Shown here piece by piece: positions 14,618 to 26,759 of a DNA stretch of 36,022 bases. The stretch comes from an uncultured Oceanospirillaceae bacterium (GTDB lineage: Bacteria; Pseudomonadota; Gammaproteobacteria; Pseudomonadales; Balneatricaceae). The stretch's first letter is position 1. The number at the start of each line of letters is the position of its first letter. The DNA is taken from NCBI GenBank assembly GCA_937138495.1, contig CAKZPE010000017.1, forward strand, positions 1 to 36,022, written 5' to 3'. The notes below the pieces were generated by a model. The model saw only the letters and a list, made by a program, of their open reading frames with translations. It was not told where the DNA came from and did no database searches. The position numbers were made by a program, and so were the translations under genes.

Positions 14618-16498
14618 ATGAATTTTTATGAAGCGCAGGCGCAGGCCAGTAAAAGAAGCTATTGGCTTGTTGCCCTTTTTGTCTGCGTAACCTTTCTTAT
14701 TATCGGATTAACCACGTTGTTTGTGGTGGCCTGGCTGTGGCTGGACGACGGTGGCTATTTCAATCCGCAATCTCATGTGTTCGATTATTTTACCCTTCAG
14801 CGGTTTGGCTGGGTTACCGGGGCGGTGTGCGGCGGTCTGGTGATCACAGCATGGCTGAAGTGGCATGAAGTTTGTCGGGGCGGCGCTGCTATTGCTGAAT
14901 CAATGGGCGCACGTCAGGTAATGCCCGTCAGCAGATATGCTGAGGAACGAAGGCTGCTGAATGTTACCGAGGAAATGGCAATTGCTGCAGGTATTCCTGT
15001 GCCGCCGGTATATGTGCTGGATTACGAGAAGGGGATCAATGCATTTGCCGCCGGGTTACGGCCAGCGGACGCTGTTGTCTGTGTGAGTCAGGGAGCATTG
15101 GATCATCTGAGTCGGGATGAGCTGCAGGGGGTGGTTGCCCATGAAATAAGCCATATTTTTAACGGTGATATGCGCCTGAATATGCGTTTGCTGGTGCTGT
15201 TGCACGGGCTGATGTGGATCGGTGAAATCGGTCGGGATTTACTCTATAGCCGTACCTCTGTGCGGGCTAAGCCAATTGGGCTGGGGTTATTTGTGATTGG
15301 CTGGATCGGCATTGCCGGTGCACGGCTCATTAAGTCGGCGGTAGGGCGGCAGCGGGAGTTTCTGGCGGATGCTGCAGCCGTGCGTTTAACCCGTAATCCG
15401 GCGGGCATTGCCGGTGCGCTCAAAGCAATTGGCAGCATTAAACGCAGCAGTCGGATTGATAACTACCGTTGCCATGAAGCCAGCCATTTATTTTTTGCAG
15501 ATATCGGCGGCGCGGTGCTGAATCTGTTAGCGACTCATCCGCCATTACGGCAACGTATACAGGCTATTGAGCCGGGGTGGGACGGGTATTTCTCAGAAGA
15601 TCGCTGGCAACAGGCCAAAGAGCAGGTCAAAGCCAGCGATGCTGATCATAAACAGCAGGTGGTGGAAGCGGTCACAACCATGATTCTGGGGAGTGCTGTG
15701 CTGGACGTGGCAGAGATGTCCGAACTGGATCTGGTGAGTGAGGCAGGTGTACCTGATACGTTAGCAGACATTGCTCATGACAGCTTTGCTGCCCGGGCGA
15801 TTCTTCCGGTGCTATTGATGGGGTCAGAAATTTCTTTGCGGGAACAGCAGATGTATATGCTGTCTGAGTTCGAACCGGCTCTGGCGGAGCAGGCAGAGTC
15901 TCTCAGGGACATGCTGAAGGATGTTTCCCGCGGTGTATATTTACCCTGGGTGCTGATGGCAATGCCTGCACTGAAATCTCAGTCGGCTGAACAGTATCGG
16001 GCGTATAAGCGTTTGCTGATGCAACTGATAAGAGCGGACAGGCAGATTGATTTGTTTGAATGGTGTCTGTATCAGTTAACCAGTCACTATTGCGATGGGC
16101 ACTTTGGCATTCGCCGACAGCACCGGGCGCTGGAGCGGTCTGAAGATGATCAGGCCGGCGCATTTGAGCGGGTTGCTTCAATGCTGGTTTGGCACGGCCG
16201 GCAGGCAACCAGCAGCGGTGCGGATCTGGAAAAGCATTTTAATCTGGCAGCGAATACCGCCGGTTTTTACAATATTGAATTACTGCCGCAGCAACCGTGT
16301 GCGGAAAGCGAGCTGAAATTATTCAGTGAGGCGGTGTTTATTCTTGCTGCCGCAGGGCCTTTGCTGAAATCCCGTTATCTGAAAGGTCTGGTGCGTTGCG
16401 CCCGTCAGGACGGCAAAGTTTCAGTGGCAGAGCGTGAATTGCTGACGGCTGTGGCTGCCGTTATGGAGAGTCCGCTTATTGGCCTGGAGGATAGCTGA
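14618..16498 (+). CDS. large M48-family membrane metalloprotease with C-terminal extension
   Basis: Encodes 626 residues, roughly twice the size of HtpX. Hydrophobic segments lie at about 15-41, 63-80, 188-205 and 220-238. The zinc site is H175-E-I-S-H179, with the third ligand E247 in REFLAD. The N-terminal 300 residues thus form an HtpX-like protease with active site facing the cytoplasm. The remaining 320 residues are soluble and unusual; the end, with [14 protein letters not shown], resembles the acidic helical pattern of TerB-like domains, also seen in DjlA in this window. The natural substrate is unknown. It follows lemA by 12 bases and overlaps the end of cca by 23 bases. Confidence 0.88.
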   Translation: MNFYEAQAQASKRSYWLVALFVCVTFLIIGLTTLFVVAWLWLDDGGYFNPQSHVFDYFTLQRFGWVTGAVCGGLVITAWLKWHEVCRGGAAIAESMGARQVMPVSRYAEERRLLNVTEEMAIAAGIPVPPVYVLDYEKGINAFAAGLRPADAVVCVSQGALDHLSRDELQGVVAHEISHIFNGDMRLNMRLLVLLHGLMWIGEIGRDLLYSRTSVRAKPIGLGLFVIGWIGIAGARLIKSAVGRQREFLADAAAVRLTRNPAGIAGALKAIGSIKRSSRIDNYRCHEASHLFFADIGGAVLNLLATHPPLRQRIQAIEPGWDGYFSEDRWQQAKEQVKASDADHKQQVVEAVTTMILGSAVLDVAEMSELDLVSEAGVPDTLADIAHDSFAARAILPVLLMGSEISLREQQMYMLSEFEPALAEQAESLRDMLKDVSRGVYLPWVLMAMPALKSQSAEQYRAYKRLLMQLIRADRQIDLFEWCLYQLTSHYCDGHFGIRRQHRALERSEDDQAGAFERVASMLVWHGRQATSSGADLEKHFNLAANTAGFYNIELLPQQPCAESELKLFSEAVFILAAAGPLLKSRYLKGLVRCARQDGKVSVAERELLTAVAAVMESPLIGLEDS

Positions 16499-17576
16499 TC
16501 TGTTTGCAGATGGTTAGCTGACGCCGTTGTATTTCTTCTCCCAGGGCTTTGCCTTTAAAACCTTCCTCCATGATGTCCCGGGGGATGATCTTACCCAGTT
16601 GAGTCAAAAGGGCCGGTAACTGCGTTTCTGCTGTGAGAATCGGTTGCTGGTTAAGTATTCTGCAGGCCGCAAACAGGTCTGGGAGCCGTTCAGGGCGCCG
16701 GAGTAAGTCGAGGTCAAGGATCAGTTGCAGTGTCTGGCTGGCGGTGAGTGTGCTGTATCCAAGCAGGTCTGAAGCGCCTCTGAAAAGCTGCAGTGCCAGA
16801 TCCCGAAACGCATTGGGTAACCGTTGGCGTTCCGTGAAGGTTTTTATAACACTGGCGTCGGCCGCACTTTTCAACAGCAGTAATGCACAGCGGACTTCTG
16901 CAGAGAGCGGTGCATTCAGCAGTGCCAGTTCTGAAGGCCGGATGGACAGCTCGGGAAACAGTTTAACTGTGGCCTGGCAGTCATCCAGTATCTGGAAAAA
17001 TGTTTGCGGTGTTTGTTCGCCAAGGGCGCGTTGCATTTCCTGCCAAACCCTTTCCGGAGTCAGGTAGCTGAGTTCGTCACTGTTCGCCAGCTGTTGCATC
17101 ATCGCCAGAGTTTCCGGTGCCAGTGTAAATCCCAGATGGGCGTAACGGGCTGCAAACCGGGCGACTCTCAGAACCCGCAGTGGGTCTTCAGCGAAAGCTG
17201 GGGATACATGGCGCAGAATCCGCTGTTGCAGGTCCTGCTGGCCGTTATAAGGATCGATAATCTGGCCGTCGGCGCTTTCTGCCATGGCATTGATGGTAAG
17301 GTCGCGGCGCAGTAAGTCTTCTTCCAGAGTGACGTCCGGGCTGGCCTGATACTGAAAACCGGTGTAGCCCTTGCCTGATTTACGCTCAGTGCGCGCCAGT
17401 GCGTATTCTTCGCCACTGTCTTTGTGGATAAATACCGGGAAGTCCTGGCCAACCGGGCGAAAGCCCTGTTTCAGCATAATCTCCGGAGAGGCACCGACAA
17501 CGACCCAGTCCCGGTCGCAGACCGGATACCCCAACAGCTTGTCGCGTACGGCACCGCCAACCAGATAGGTTTCCAT
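16476..17576 (-). CDS. cca: CCA-adding tRNA nucleotidyltransferase
   Basis: Adds or repairs the CCA tail of tRNAs without a template. The protein has 366 residues. It begins [16 protein letters not shown] with the catalytic DRDWVVVG carboxylates (about 19-27), followed by [10 protein letters not shown] and [16 protein letters not shown] (class II nucleotidyltransferase). E. coli Cca (412 residues) has an HD phosphohydrolase domain in its C-terminal half; no HD motif can be found here, so this is a shorter form. The start was set at the ATG at 17576; an in-frame GTG at 17597 would lie inside glpE. It is last in the lptD...cca run, 2 bases after glpE. Confidence 0.95.
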   Translation of the reverse strand: METYLVGGAVRDKLLGYPVCDRDWVVVGASPEIMLKQGFRPVGQDFPVFIHKDSGEEYALARTERKSGKGYTGFQYQASPDVTLEEDLLRRDLTINAMAESADGQIIDPYNGQQDLQQRILRHVSPAFAEDPLRVLRVARFAARYAHLGFTLAPETLAMMQQLANSDELSYLTPERVWQEMQRALGEQTPQTFFQILDDCQATVKLFPELSIRPSELALLNAPLSAEVRCALLLLKSAADASVIKTFTERQRLPNAFRDLALQLFRGASDLLGYSTLTASQTLQLILDLDLLRRPERLPDLFAACRILNQQPILTAETQLPALLTQLGKIIPRDIMEEGFKGKALGEEIQRRQLTICKQISYPPGQ

Positions 17577-17578
17577 GG

Positions 17579-17902
17579 TTATTCCGGCGAGCTGCACATA
17601 TCAGGTTTATTTGCTTGCCAGAGCTGATAGCCACCGTCCAGGCTGTAAACCTGATCAAACCCCTGGCCAATCAGTAACTGCGCTGCAGACTGGCTGCTAT
17701 GGCCATGATAACAACATACAATCACTGGCTGATCCATGTCAGCAGCTGTGATGAAGGTATGCAGGTTTTCGTTACTCAGGTGGCTGGCATCAGTAATATG
17801 GCCAGCAGCAAAGCTTTGAGGATCGCGGATATCCACAACCACTGCGCCGTCTTCCATCAGGGCAACTGCCTGTTCAATATTTATACACTGATAGGTTTCC
17901 AT
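17579..17902 (-). CDS. glpE: thiosulfate sulfurtransferase GlpE (single-domain rhodanese)
   Basis: A 107-residue single rhodanese domain that transfers sulfane sulfur from thiosulfate to acceptors such as cyanide or thioredoxin in the cytoplasm. The active-site loop is CCYHGHSSQ with the catalytic cysteine at about C64. [15 protein letters not shown] (about 22-36) and SLDGGYQLW (C-terminal) are typical. Despite the gene name there is no glycerol-3-phosphate gene nearby. It is placed 4 bases after apaH and 2 bases before cca, so it belongs to the long minus-strand operon. Confidence 0.92.
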   Translation of the reverse strand: METYQCINIEQAVALMEDGAVVVDIRDPQSFAAGHITDASHLSNENLHTFITAADMDQPVIVCCYHGHSSQSAAQLLIGQGFDQVYSLDGGYQLWQANKPDMCSSPE

Positions 17903-17906
17903 TAGA

Positions 17907-18725
17907 TTACTCCGGTTGTTTCAGGCTTGGCACACTGAATAATTGCTGATCTTCAAGTCGCATGGCCGTGAGTGTATTGCCCCACACACAGCCGGTATCC
18001 AGGGCGAATACGTTATGGTGGTCGGCTTTGCCTTCCAGTGCGGCCCAGTGGCCGAAAATAATGCGGTGCGTATCAACGGTTTTACCCGGATGTTCAAACC
18101 AGGGTAAAAAGCCTTCCGGCTGACTGCTGAGGCTGCCTTTCGCAAGAAAGTCGAGTTTGCCTTTATCGCTGCAAAAGCGCATCCGGGTGAAATAGTTTGT
18201 GATCATCCGTAACCGTTCCCAGCCTTCAATGGATTTTTTCCAGCGGTCCGGTTTGTTGCCATACATATTGCGGAAGTATTCGATGGCCAGAGTGCTTTGC
18301 AGAACCTGTTCGACTTCTTTTGAACAGTTGCGGGCTTTTTTAAGTGACCAGTTAGGCGGAATGCCGGCATGTACCATGGTATAGCCAAGGGTTTTGTCAT
18401 GAATCAGCAGAGGCTGGTGGCGTAACCAGTCCATCAGTTCATAACGGTCAGGGGCATTCAGAATTTCATCGAAAGTATCGCTGCGACGTTGTGTCGTTGT
18501 GCCGTAGTGGATAGCCAGCAGGTGCAGGTCATGATTGCCGAGCACAATTCTGGCCTGGTCTCCCAGCTCTTTAAGAAAACGCAGGGTTTCTAATGACTTG
18601 GGTCCGCGGTTAACCAGGTCACCGGCCACCCATAACTGATCATCCGGGCCGAAGTTCAGCGTATCCAGAAGTTGAATGAGTTCATCATAACAGCCTTGTA
18701 TATCACCAATGGCGTAGTGGGTCAT
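17907..18725 (-). CDS. apaH: symmetrical bis(5'-nucleosyl)-tetraphosphatase ApaH
   Basis: Hydrolyses Ap4A to two ADP and also removes Np4 caps from RNA 5' ends. The protein has 272 residues, as in E. coli. The metallophosphatase motifs are MTHYAIGDIQGCYDEL at the start, WVAGDLVNRGPKS (about 33-45), VLGNHDLHLLA (about 61-71) and a late GHWAALEG. It follows apaG by 11 bases, the same order as the E. coli rsmA-apaG-apaH segment. Confidence 0.97.
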   Translation of the reverse strand: MTHYAIGDIQGCYDELIQLLDTLNFGPDDQLWVAGDLVNRGPKSLETLRFLKELGDQARIVLGNHDLHLLAIHYGTTTQRRSDTFDEILNAPDRYELMDWLRHQPLLIHDKTLGYTMVHAGIPPNWSLKKARNCSKEVEQVLQSTLAIEYFRNMYGNKPDRWKKSIEGWERLRMITNYFTRMRFCSDKGKLDFLAKGSLSSQPEGFLPWFEHPGKTVDTHRIIFGHWAALEGKADHHNVFALDTGCVWGNTLTAMRLEDQQLFSVPSLKQPE

Positions 18726-18736
18726 AGCAAGCCTGA

Positions 18737-19123
18737 TCAGTGCAGTGCGTTTGGCTGCGCCAGAGTGAATGGCGCAATTTCAGCGTTAAATGTCTGGCCG
18801 TCTTCGGCTTTCATTTCGTAATGCCCCTGCATGCTGCCCACGTTGGTAGCCAGTACGGTGCCACTGGTATAGCTGTAGCTTTCAGTCGGGTCTATAACAG
18901 GTTGTTCCCCAACGACGCCTTCACCTTTAACTTCCTGGACCTGTTCGTCACCGTCGACGATTAGCCAGCGGCGGTTAAGCAGCTGTACCGGCTGAGTAGC
19001 ATGATTGGTGATGGTGATGTGGTAGGAAAATACAAAGCGCTTTTTATCCGGGTCGGACTGTTCCGGCAGGTATGATGTTTCCACGTTAATGGCGATGTTT
19101 TCTTGTTCAAGTGCGGCAATCAT
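18737..19123 (-). CDS. apaG: ApaG protein (Co2+/Mg2+ efflux-associated)
   Basis: With the start at 19123 the protein has 128 residues, near the 125 of E. coli ApaG. Visible: FSYHITITNHATQPVQLLNRRWLIVDGD, the strongly conserved VKGEGVVGEQPVIDPTESYSYTSGT, and GSMQGHYEMK before the C-terminal strand. The fold is a fibronectin III-like beta sandwich. It was linked genetically to Co2+ resistance and Mg2+ efflux, but the mechanism is unknown. An in-frame GTG at 19159 would give 140 residues overlapping rsmA by 32 bases; the ATG lying 4 bases after the rsmA stop is preferred. Confidence 0.93.
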   Translation of the reverse strand: MIAALEQENIAINVETSYLPEQSDPDKKRFVFSYHITITNHATQPVQLLNRRWLIVDGDEQVQEVKGEGVVGEQPVIDPTESYSYTSGTVLATNVGSMQGHYEMKAEDGQTFNAEIAPFTLAQPNALH

Positions 19124-19127
19124 CTGC

Positions 19128-19937
19128 TTAATCGCTCTGTTTGGTGCTGATGAAATCACTGATGCGGATAAATTCCTGCAAGCTCAGACGTTCAGGGCGA
19201 AGGCCCGGATCGATATCAAGTGCCTGAATATCATCGGCGCTGATCAGCGGTTTCAGATTATTTCGTAAGGTTTTGCGACGCTGACCAAAAGCGGTTCTGA
19301 CGACGACTTCCAGTTTATCAACATCCTTTGCCGGGTGTGGCACTTTTTTATAAGGAATCAGCCGGACTATGGCTGAGTCTACCTTCGGTGCCGGATCGAA
19401 TGCTTCCGGTGGCACAATAAACAGCGGCTCTACATGGCAGTAGTACTGGGCCATGATGCCCAGGCGTCCGTATGCACTGTCGCCTGGTTGTGCGGCCAGG
19501 CGGTCGACCACTTCTTTTTGCAACATGAAGTGCATATCTTCAATTTGCCCGGCATAGCTGAGCAGATGGAAGATCAGTGGCGTGGAGATATTGTAAGGCA
19601 GGTTGCCTACCACCCGTAATTGCTGTGGTGCCTGGTACAGGGATGCAAAGTCAAACTTCAGTGCATCGGCTTCATGAATCTGAAACTTATCGGCGTAGCT
19701 GAAGAACTTGGTACGCAGGATCGGAATCAGGTCCCGGTCCAGCTCGACCACGTTGAGTTGCTGACACTCAGGCAGCAATTCTTCAGTAATTGCACCCAGT
19801 CCCGGGCCGATTTCTACCAGATGCTGGTCTTCCTGCGGCGCGATTGAGCGGATGATCCGGCGAATAATGCCCTGATCCTGCAGAAAGTTCTGGCCAAAGC
19901 GTTTGCGGGCTTTGTGGCCGACGGGTTTTTTACTCAT
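19128..19937 (-). CDS. rsmA: 16S rRNA dimethyladenosine transferase RsmA (KsgA)
   Basis: Dimethylates two adjacent adenosines in the 3'-terminal helix 45 of 16S rRNA late in 30S assembly, using S-adenosylmethionine. It has 269 residues. Motifs: HKARKRFGQNFLQD at the N-terminus, the SAM-binding loop VEIGPGLGAITEELL, VVELDRDLIPIL, and the catalytic VGNLPYNISTPL. The C-terminal part has the usual RRKTLRNNLKPL. Loss of RsmA in other bacteria gives kasugamycin resistance. It sits between pdxA (49-base gap) and apaG (4-base gap). Confidence 0.97.
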   Translation of the reverse strand: MSKKPVGHKARKRFGQNFLQDQGIIRRIIRSIAPQEDQHLVEIGPGLGAITEELLPECQQLNVVELDRDLIPILRTKFFSYADKFQIHEADALKFDFASLYQAPQQLRVVGNLPYNISTPLIFHLLSYAGQIEDMHFMLQKEVVDRLAAQPGDSAYGRLGIMAQYYCHVEPLFIVPPEAFDPAPKVDSAIVRLIPYKKVPHPAKDVDKLEVVVRTAFGQRRKTLRNNLKPLISADDIQALDIDPGLRPERLSLQEFIRISDFISTKQSD

Positions 19938-19986
19938 GAATTACGTTCCGTTGGGGGTCTGTGTGGATAACTGAATCAATGATAGC

Positions 19987-20988
19987 TCAGTGATCCTGAT
20001 TGCTGTGGCTGGCCATTTCCGCTGCATAATCGATCGCGGTTAGCAGGCTGCCGGTATCTGCCTTGCCACTGCCGGCCAGATCTAAAGCCGTGCCGTGATC
20101 GACCGAGGTGCGGATAATGGGTAAGCCCAGCGTAATATTTACGGCGTTGCCAAAACCTTTGTATTTTAGAACAGGTAAGCCCTGGTCGTGATACATGGCA
20201 AGTACAGCATCAGTTTGCTGCAGGTACTTGTCAGTGAACAGGGTGTCAGCCGGCAGCGGACCGGTGAGCTGTATGCCCTGTTGGCGCAGGGATTCCAGTG
20301 CCGGTTCAATGGTATCGATTTCTTCCCGGCCCATGTGGCCGCCTTCACCGGCATGAGGGTTCAGGCCGGCAACCAGAATGCGTGGCTGCGCTAAACCAAA
20401 ACGTTGTTGTAAATCCTGATGGAGCACCTGAATAACCTGATGCAGCAGTGGCGCAGTAATCGCGCCCGGAACATCCAGCAATGGCAGGTGGGTGGTGGCC
20501 AGTGCGACCCGCAGGCCCTCGGTGGCCAGCATCATGACAACTTTATCGCTGTGAGTCAGGGCTTCCAGGAATTCGGTGTGGCCGCTGAACGGGATGCCGG
20601 CGTCATTGATGATGCCTTTATGCACAGGGGCCGTTACGATGGCATCAAATTCTTTACTCAGACAGCCTTCGGTCGCCCGGGTGAGGGTGTCGAGTACATA
20701 TTGTGCGTTGACTGTATTCAGCTGGCCAGCAGTGACTGCTGTTTTACAGTTTATAGTATCGACCCAGAGGCAACCCGGTGGGGTACTTTGCGCAGGCTGA
20801 CTGGCATCGTAAGTGCGTATCTCCAGTGGAAGATTCAGCAGCGCAGCCCGTTCGGCGAGCATCTGAGGATCGGCGATGGCAATCAGTTGTTGCCGGTGCC
20901 CCTGTTGTGCAATCTGGATACAAAGATCCGGGCCGATACCTGAAGGTTCGCCCGGAGTCAGAGCCAGTTTAAAGATCGGTGCGGGCAT
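19987..20988 (-). CDS. pdxA: 4-hydroxythreonine-4-phosphate dehydrogenase PdxA
   Basis: Oxidises 4-phosphohydroxy-L-threonine with NAD in the DXP-dependent pathway to pyridoxal phosphate. It has 333 residues, the standard size. It shows [15 protein letters not shown] at the start, [24 protein letters not shown] with a metal-binding histidine, [16 protein letters not shown] (about 207-222) and [43 protein letters not shown] at the C-terminus. The ATG overlaps the surA stop by one base (TAATG), giving translational coupling. Confidence 0.97.
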   Translation of the reverse strand: MPAPIFKLALTPGEPSGIGPDLCIQIAQQGHRQQLIAIADPQMLAERAALLNLPLEIRTYDASQPAQSTPPGCLWVDTINCKTAVTAGQLNTVNAQYVLDTLTRATEGCLSKEFDAIVTAPVHKGIINDAGIPFSGHTEFLEALTHSDKVVMMLATEGLRVALATTHLPLLDVPGAITAPLLHQVIQVLHQDLQQRFGLAQPRILVAGLNPHAGEGGHMGREEIDTIEPALESLRQQGIQLTGPLPADTLFTDKYLQQTDAVLAMYHDQGLPVLKYKGFGNAVNITLGLPIIRTSVDHGTALDLAGSGKADTGSLLTAIDYAAEMASHSNQDH

Positions 20989-22292
20989 TACTTCAGCTCA
21001 ACATACGCCTTTGCACGTATTTCCCGTAACCAGTTCTGAAGTTCTTCATTGAACTTGCGCTCACGGATACTGGCCCGTGCCTGATTGATCAGCATTTCTT
21101 CGCCAAGATCCTGTTGACGGCGATCTGTCACTTCCAGAATGTGCCAGCCAAAGCGGGTTTCAAACGGAATGCTTATTTCGCCTATCGGGGTTTTGCGCAT
21201 AACTTCTTCAAATTCAGGCACCATCTGTCCTGGTTGAGCCCAGCCCAGAGCACCGCCTTCTGCGCCGCTGCCCGGATCATCACTGTATTCTTTGGCCAGT
21301 TCGGCGAAGGGCTCGCCTAAGGCCAGACGGTTGTAGAGGGATTTAATCTCCCGCAGTGTCTGTGCTTTAGAGCGGATTTCCGTTGGCTTAAGCAGGATGT
21401 GGCGAACTTCGGTCTGATCGACCATCTGAACGTTGCCCTGCTGGGTGTCGTTAACCTTCAGAATGTGGAATCCGTTCGGGGTGCGAATCGGCGCAGTTAC
21501 CTGGCCTTTTTCCAGCGATTGAATGGCCTGTGAGAACGCAGGCGGTAATTCAGCGGCTTTTTTCCAGCCCAGCTGGCCACCTTTCAGGGCGTTGTTACCG
21601 GCCGAACGGGCCAGTGCCAGTTCGGCAAAGTCTGCGCCGTTTTGCAGTTCTTTGCTTATTTCAGTGGCGGTTTCAGCGGCTTGCTGAATTGTTGCTGCAT
21701 CAGCCTGAGGTGGGACAGCGACAAGAATGAGACTCAGATTGTAATCCTGTGAAGCAGCTGCTTTACCCTGATCGGAGCTGAGGAAGTTCTCAATCTCTTG
21801 CTGGGAAACATTAATGCGGCTGTTGACTAACTGACGCTGAGTTTCGCTGATCAGTAGTTCCTGGCGGATCTGATTACGTACTTTTGCATAGTCCTGGCCT
21901 TCTGCTATCAGCGTTTCACGGAACTGAGCAAGGCTCAGACCAGACTGACCGGCAATACGGTTAAGGGCGGCGTTCAGTTCGTTATCGCTGACACGGATGC
22001 CCCGTTCATCAGCCAGTTGCATTTGCACCCGGTCAATAATCAGCCGGTTCAGGACCTGCTTACGCAGGGCGTCTGCAGGAGGTTGGGCTGAGTTACTGCG
22101 GGCCAGACGTCGCAGGATCACGTTTTCACGGGATTCCAGCTCGCTTTGCATAATAATGTCGTCGTTGACGATTGCAATAACCCGGTCCAGAGAAGTGGCA
22201 GCGAAGGCTGACGCGGAAGCGCTGAGCGCCAGAGCTGCCAGAGCAGGCTTGATGAGCTTAGCCCCGAACGGGCGCATACACTTAATAGTCAT
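20988..22292 (-). CDS. surA: periplasmic chaperone and peptidyl-prolyl isomerase SurA
   Basis: Escorts unfolded outer-membrane proteins, LptD among them, across the periplasm to the BAM complex. With the start at 22292 it has 434 residues. It has a signal peptide ending in [10 protein letters not shown], the N-terminal chaperone domain starting [17 protein letters not shown], two parvulin domains (roughly 170-270 and 280-380, the second with VRHILLK and [15 protein letters not shown]), and a short C-terminal helix. The first 11 bases overlap the end of lptD. An ATG at 22277, just past the lptD stop, is a possible alternative start. Order lptD-surA-pdxA matches E. coli. Confidence 0.96.
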   Translation of the reverse strand: MTIKCMRPFGAKLIKPALAALALSASASAFAATSLDRVIAIVNDDIIMQSELESRENVILRRLARSNSAQPPADALRKQVLNRLIIDRVQMQLADERGIRVSDNELNAALNRIAGQSGLSLAQFRETLIAEGQDYAKVRNQIRQELLISETQRQLVNSRINVSQQEIENFLSSDQGKAAASQDYNLSLILVAVPPQADAATIQQAAETATEISKELQNGADFAELALARSAGNNALKGGQLGWKKAAELPPAFSQAIQSLEKGQVTAPIRTPNGFHILKVNDTQQGNVQMVDQTEVRHILLKPTEIRSKAQTLREIKSLYNRLALGEPFAELAKEYSDDPGSGAEGGALGWAQPGQMVPEFEEVMRKTPIGEISIPFETRFGWHILEVTDRRQQDLGEEMLINQARASIRERKFNEELQNWLREIRAKAYVELK

Positions 22293-24804
22293 TTTGTTTT
22301 TCACGTTCTTCAAAACCGCTAATGTTATTGAATAAGTCATTGCCACCCTGGCCGAAAGCGCCTAACCCCTTGAGGACGAATTGTATGTAAATACCGCTGT
22401 CCCGCTCGGTGCTGCCGCTAGGCAGATATTCTCTGGCGGCAACCCGTACCTGCCAGCAGCAATCGGAATATTCAACGCCTAAGAGTGCTTCAGGGGTTGT
22501 ATTGTTCCGGATATCTTCCTGCCAGCGACCCAGAACACTCCAGCTTTTGGCAACTGGCCAGATGAATGACAGGTCTGCCTGCTCACGGGTGTCTTCACGA
22601 TCACGGAAATTCAGGCTGACAACTTTGTTGACGTTCGGAGAGTAACTGAATTTCAGATTGTTTTCGATTAAATGGTAGTCACTTGCATCCAGTTCACTGT
22701 CGTTACTGATCCGGAACGCATCAGTAACGTTCCAGCTTGCTTCAAGTGCCAGGTTGGAACGTTTGCTGGTATCCGTAGCGGTGGTGCTCTCGAGCTGAAC
22801 TTCGCGGTCGGCAAAATAGTGTGCCTGAGCAATGCCCATCCGGGCCACTTCACTGCCGTCAGCACGGTAGAAACCGGAGCTCAGTCCCAGAGTCAGCTGT
22901 TGCGTGTCGCCAATTTTATCATAGCCACTGAAACGGTTTTCACGGAACAGCGAACTGTAAGTGAAACTGTATTCGGCGGTATCAAAGTTCGGGATTGCCG
23001 TCTGGTCTTCTTCCGGTACATACAGCGCGAACAGGCGGGGTTCCAGTGTCTGGATCATACCGGCGTCATTGACCGTGCGTTCAAAGCTCAGGCCACTGTC
23101 GACGCTTAGTACACCTACGGTGCGGCTGATACTGTCTGACTCACCGGCAACCTGGTCATCAAGTTTGTACTGTGAAGACCACAGAGTCGCTTTAGGCGTC
23201 ACGTATGCCCATGGCCAGCGGAAAGGAACACTGACAGAAGGTTGCAGGTGAATACGCTGACCGTTGACCCGGTCAATGCCGGTCAGGTTGTCGTTATCAC
23301 GCTCAAAGGCGGTGAAGTCTGCCAGATAATCCAGTTCAAGGTCAGAACCTTCTACCAGGTCGCTTTGGCTGCCCTTAAGGTAAATCTGTGGCAGTTTTCG
23401 GTACGGCTGGGTTGCACTGGTAATTGTCTGATAGGACTGGACGCGGGTTGTAACTGTCCAGTTATCGGTGACATAGCTCGCCTGTGCAATCTGGTCCAGG
23501 TGGTCCTGGCGATTGACCTGAAGGCCTGTATTCAGATCATTAAAGTAATCGTCGTCACTGACCCGGGTGTAATCAATACTGGAGCGCCAGTTCTCCTGAC
23601 GGCCACGGTGCTGGGCATCAACCAGCCAGCGGTCACGGTCTGCTTTGCGGTCATCGGCCAGGAATGCAGTGCTCAGAACGTTAGTACTGTATTTGTTCAT
23701 GTATCGCAGTTCGTTATCCAGTGACAGACCCCGGCTGCTATACAGGTGCGGTGTCAGTGTGTCATCGATATTTGGTGCGATGTTGAAATAATACGGTGTG
23801 GCCAGTTCCAGTCCGTCGCCATCTGAGTAGCCTATGGTTGGATACAGGAAACCGGAACGGCGTTTATCATCAATCGGGAAGGTAAAGTAAGGGTAATAGA
23901 AAACCGGGACGTCACCGATGCGCAGGGTCGCGTGTTTGGCGGTGCCAAAGCCTGCTTCAGGATCGAGAACAACTTCGTCGGCGTTGATCTTCCAGCTTTC
24001 ATCTCCCGGAGGACATTTTGTATAGGAGGTGTCCTGCAGGTTGATTTTGCTGTCCGGCTGGCGGGTAATGCTCACCGCTGAGCCGCGAATTCCTTGCTGG
24101 TGCATAACATAATCGGCGGCTTCGATACGGGTTTCGCTGGTATCAATATTCGCCTGTGCATTATCGCCGACGATCAGTAACCCGGGTTCGCGGTAAATAA
24201 CGTTGCCCTGCAGGGTGGCGGTATTGGTTTGTTCATAAAGAGCCGCTTCATCACTGCGGATCGTCCGGTTACCCTGCTGAACGCGAATATCGCCTTTCAT
24301 GGTCGATACCTGACCAATCTGTGTTAAAGACTGATCGGCATTGATGATAATTTCTTCTTCTTTGCCGGCAGCAACGCTTGGATATTCCGGTTCAACATAC
24401 CGGCCACACTGACCACCTTCTCCCGTTTGCCAGTCAAGCTGCTGTGCCGTCAGATCAGCACGGGGTTCACTGGCCAATATCGCTTCAGTACCGGACTGGG
24501 TCTGTTGCGACCGTGATGCGGTACTGATCGCTGCAGGGGCGATGGCCGGCACTGAATCTGCCGGAGAAACGCTGACGGACTCTGCCTGAATAGCCTGTTC
24601 CTGTGCATTCAGTGGCTGAGTCGGTACGTTTGTCTGTTCGGTAAAGGCCGGCTCAGCGGAAGTATCGGCACCCGCACATTGCCAGGTACCGTCAGCCTGA
24701 GTCTGGCATTGCCATAAATCGGCGGGGGCAGCATATAACGAAGGCGACATAGCGGCAGCCACCGCTAAGGTGAGTAAATATGAAGATTGTCTTTTAAAGG
24801 GCAT
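22282..24804 (-). CDS. lptD: LPS-assembly outer-membrane protein LptD
   Basis: The outer-membrane beta-barrel that, with lipoprotein LptE, places lipopolysaccharide in the outer leaflet. It has 840 residues. A signal peptide (MPFKRQSSYLLTLAVAAAMS, ending near SLYA) is followed by an extra Ala/Gln/Ser-rich linker of about 120 residues, then the LptA-like domain (INADQSLTQIGQVSTMKGDIRV, IRSDEAALYEQTNTATLQGNV) and the barrel. Cysteines for the essential non-consecutive disulfides are visible: C near the N-terminus (GGQCGRY), the KCPPGDESW loop and the adjacent CC in SDCCWQVRVAAREY. The ATG at 24804 is used; an upstream TTG is unlikely. Confidence 0.96.
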   Translation of the reverse strand: MPFKRQSSYLLTLAVAAAMSPSLYAAPADLWQCQTQADGTWQCAGADTSAEPAFTEQTNVPTQPLNAQEQAIQAESVSVSPADSVPAIAPAAISTASRSQQTQSGTEAILASEPRADLTAQQLDWQTGEGGQCGRYVEPEYPSVAAGKEEEIIINADQSLTQIGQVSTMKGDIRVQQGNRTIRSDEAALYEQTNTATLQGNVIYREPGLLIVGDNAQANIDTSETRIEAADYVMHQQGIRGSAVSITRQPDSKINLQDTSYTKCPPGDESWKINADEVVLDPEAGFGTAKHATLRIGDVPVFYYPYFTFPIDDKRRSGFLYPTIGYSDGDGLELATPYYFNIAPNIDDTLTPHLYSSRGLSLDNELRYMNKYSTNVLSTAFLADDRKADRDRWLVDAQHRGRQENWRSSIDYTRVSDDDYFNDLNTGLQVNRQDHLDQIAQASYVTDNWTVTTRVQSYQTITSATQPYRKLPQIYLKGSQSDLVEGSDLELDYLADFTAFERDNDNLTGIDRVNGQRIHLQPSVSVPFRWPWAYVTPKATLWSSQYKLDDQVAGESDSISRTVGVLSVDSGLSFERTVNDAGMIQTLEPRLFALYVPEEDQTAIPNFDTAEYSFTYSSLFRENRFSGYDKIGDTQQLTLGLSSGFYRADGSEVARMGIAQAHYFADREVQLESTTATDTSKRSNLALEASWNVTDAFRISNDSELDASDYHLIENNLKFSYSPNVNKVVSLNFRDREDTREQADLSFIWPVAKSWSVLGRWQEDIRNNTTPEALLGVEYSDCCWQVRVAAREYLPSGSTERDSGIYIQFVLKGLGAFGQGGNDLFNNISGFEEREKQNDY

Positions 24805-24938
24805 CCGGCTTATCCATTTTACAGCGGAAATATGTGCTTCGATTTTGTTTATCGCCAAACCGTTATTTCGAGTAATATACGCACTAAAGCGCTGAATGAT
24901 AAAACATTCCGGCGTATCTATGCTAGAGGATTAGAATT

Positions 24939-26677
<1,739 letters not shown>

Positions 26678-26759
26678 GAGAGCTTTGCTGTCTGTTTATA
26701 ATGTGTATGTCCGGTTCTGCCGGGTATCGCCAAAATTAATGATTTTAGGATGTGGCTAA

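Noticed and set aside
24805..24938. SigmaE-type promoter for lptD
   Set aside because: GGAATG resembles part of a -35, but no matching TCTAA-type -10 was found at the right spacing.
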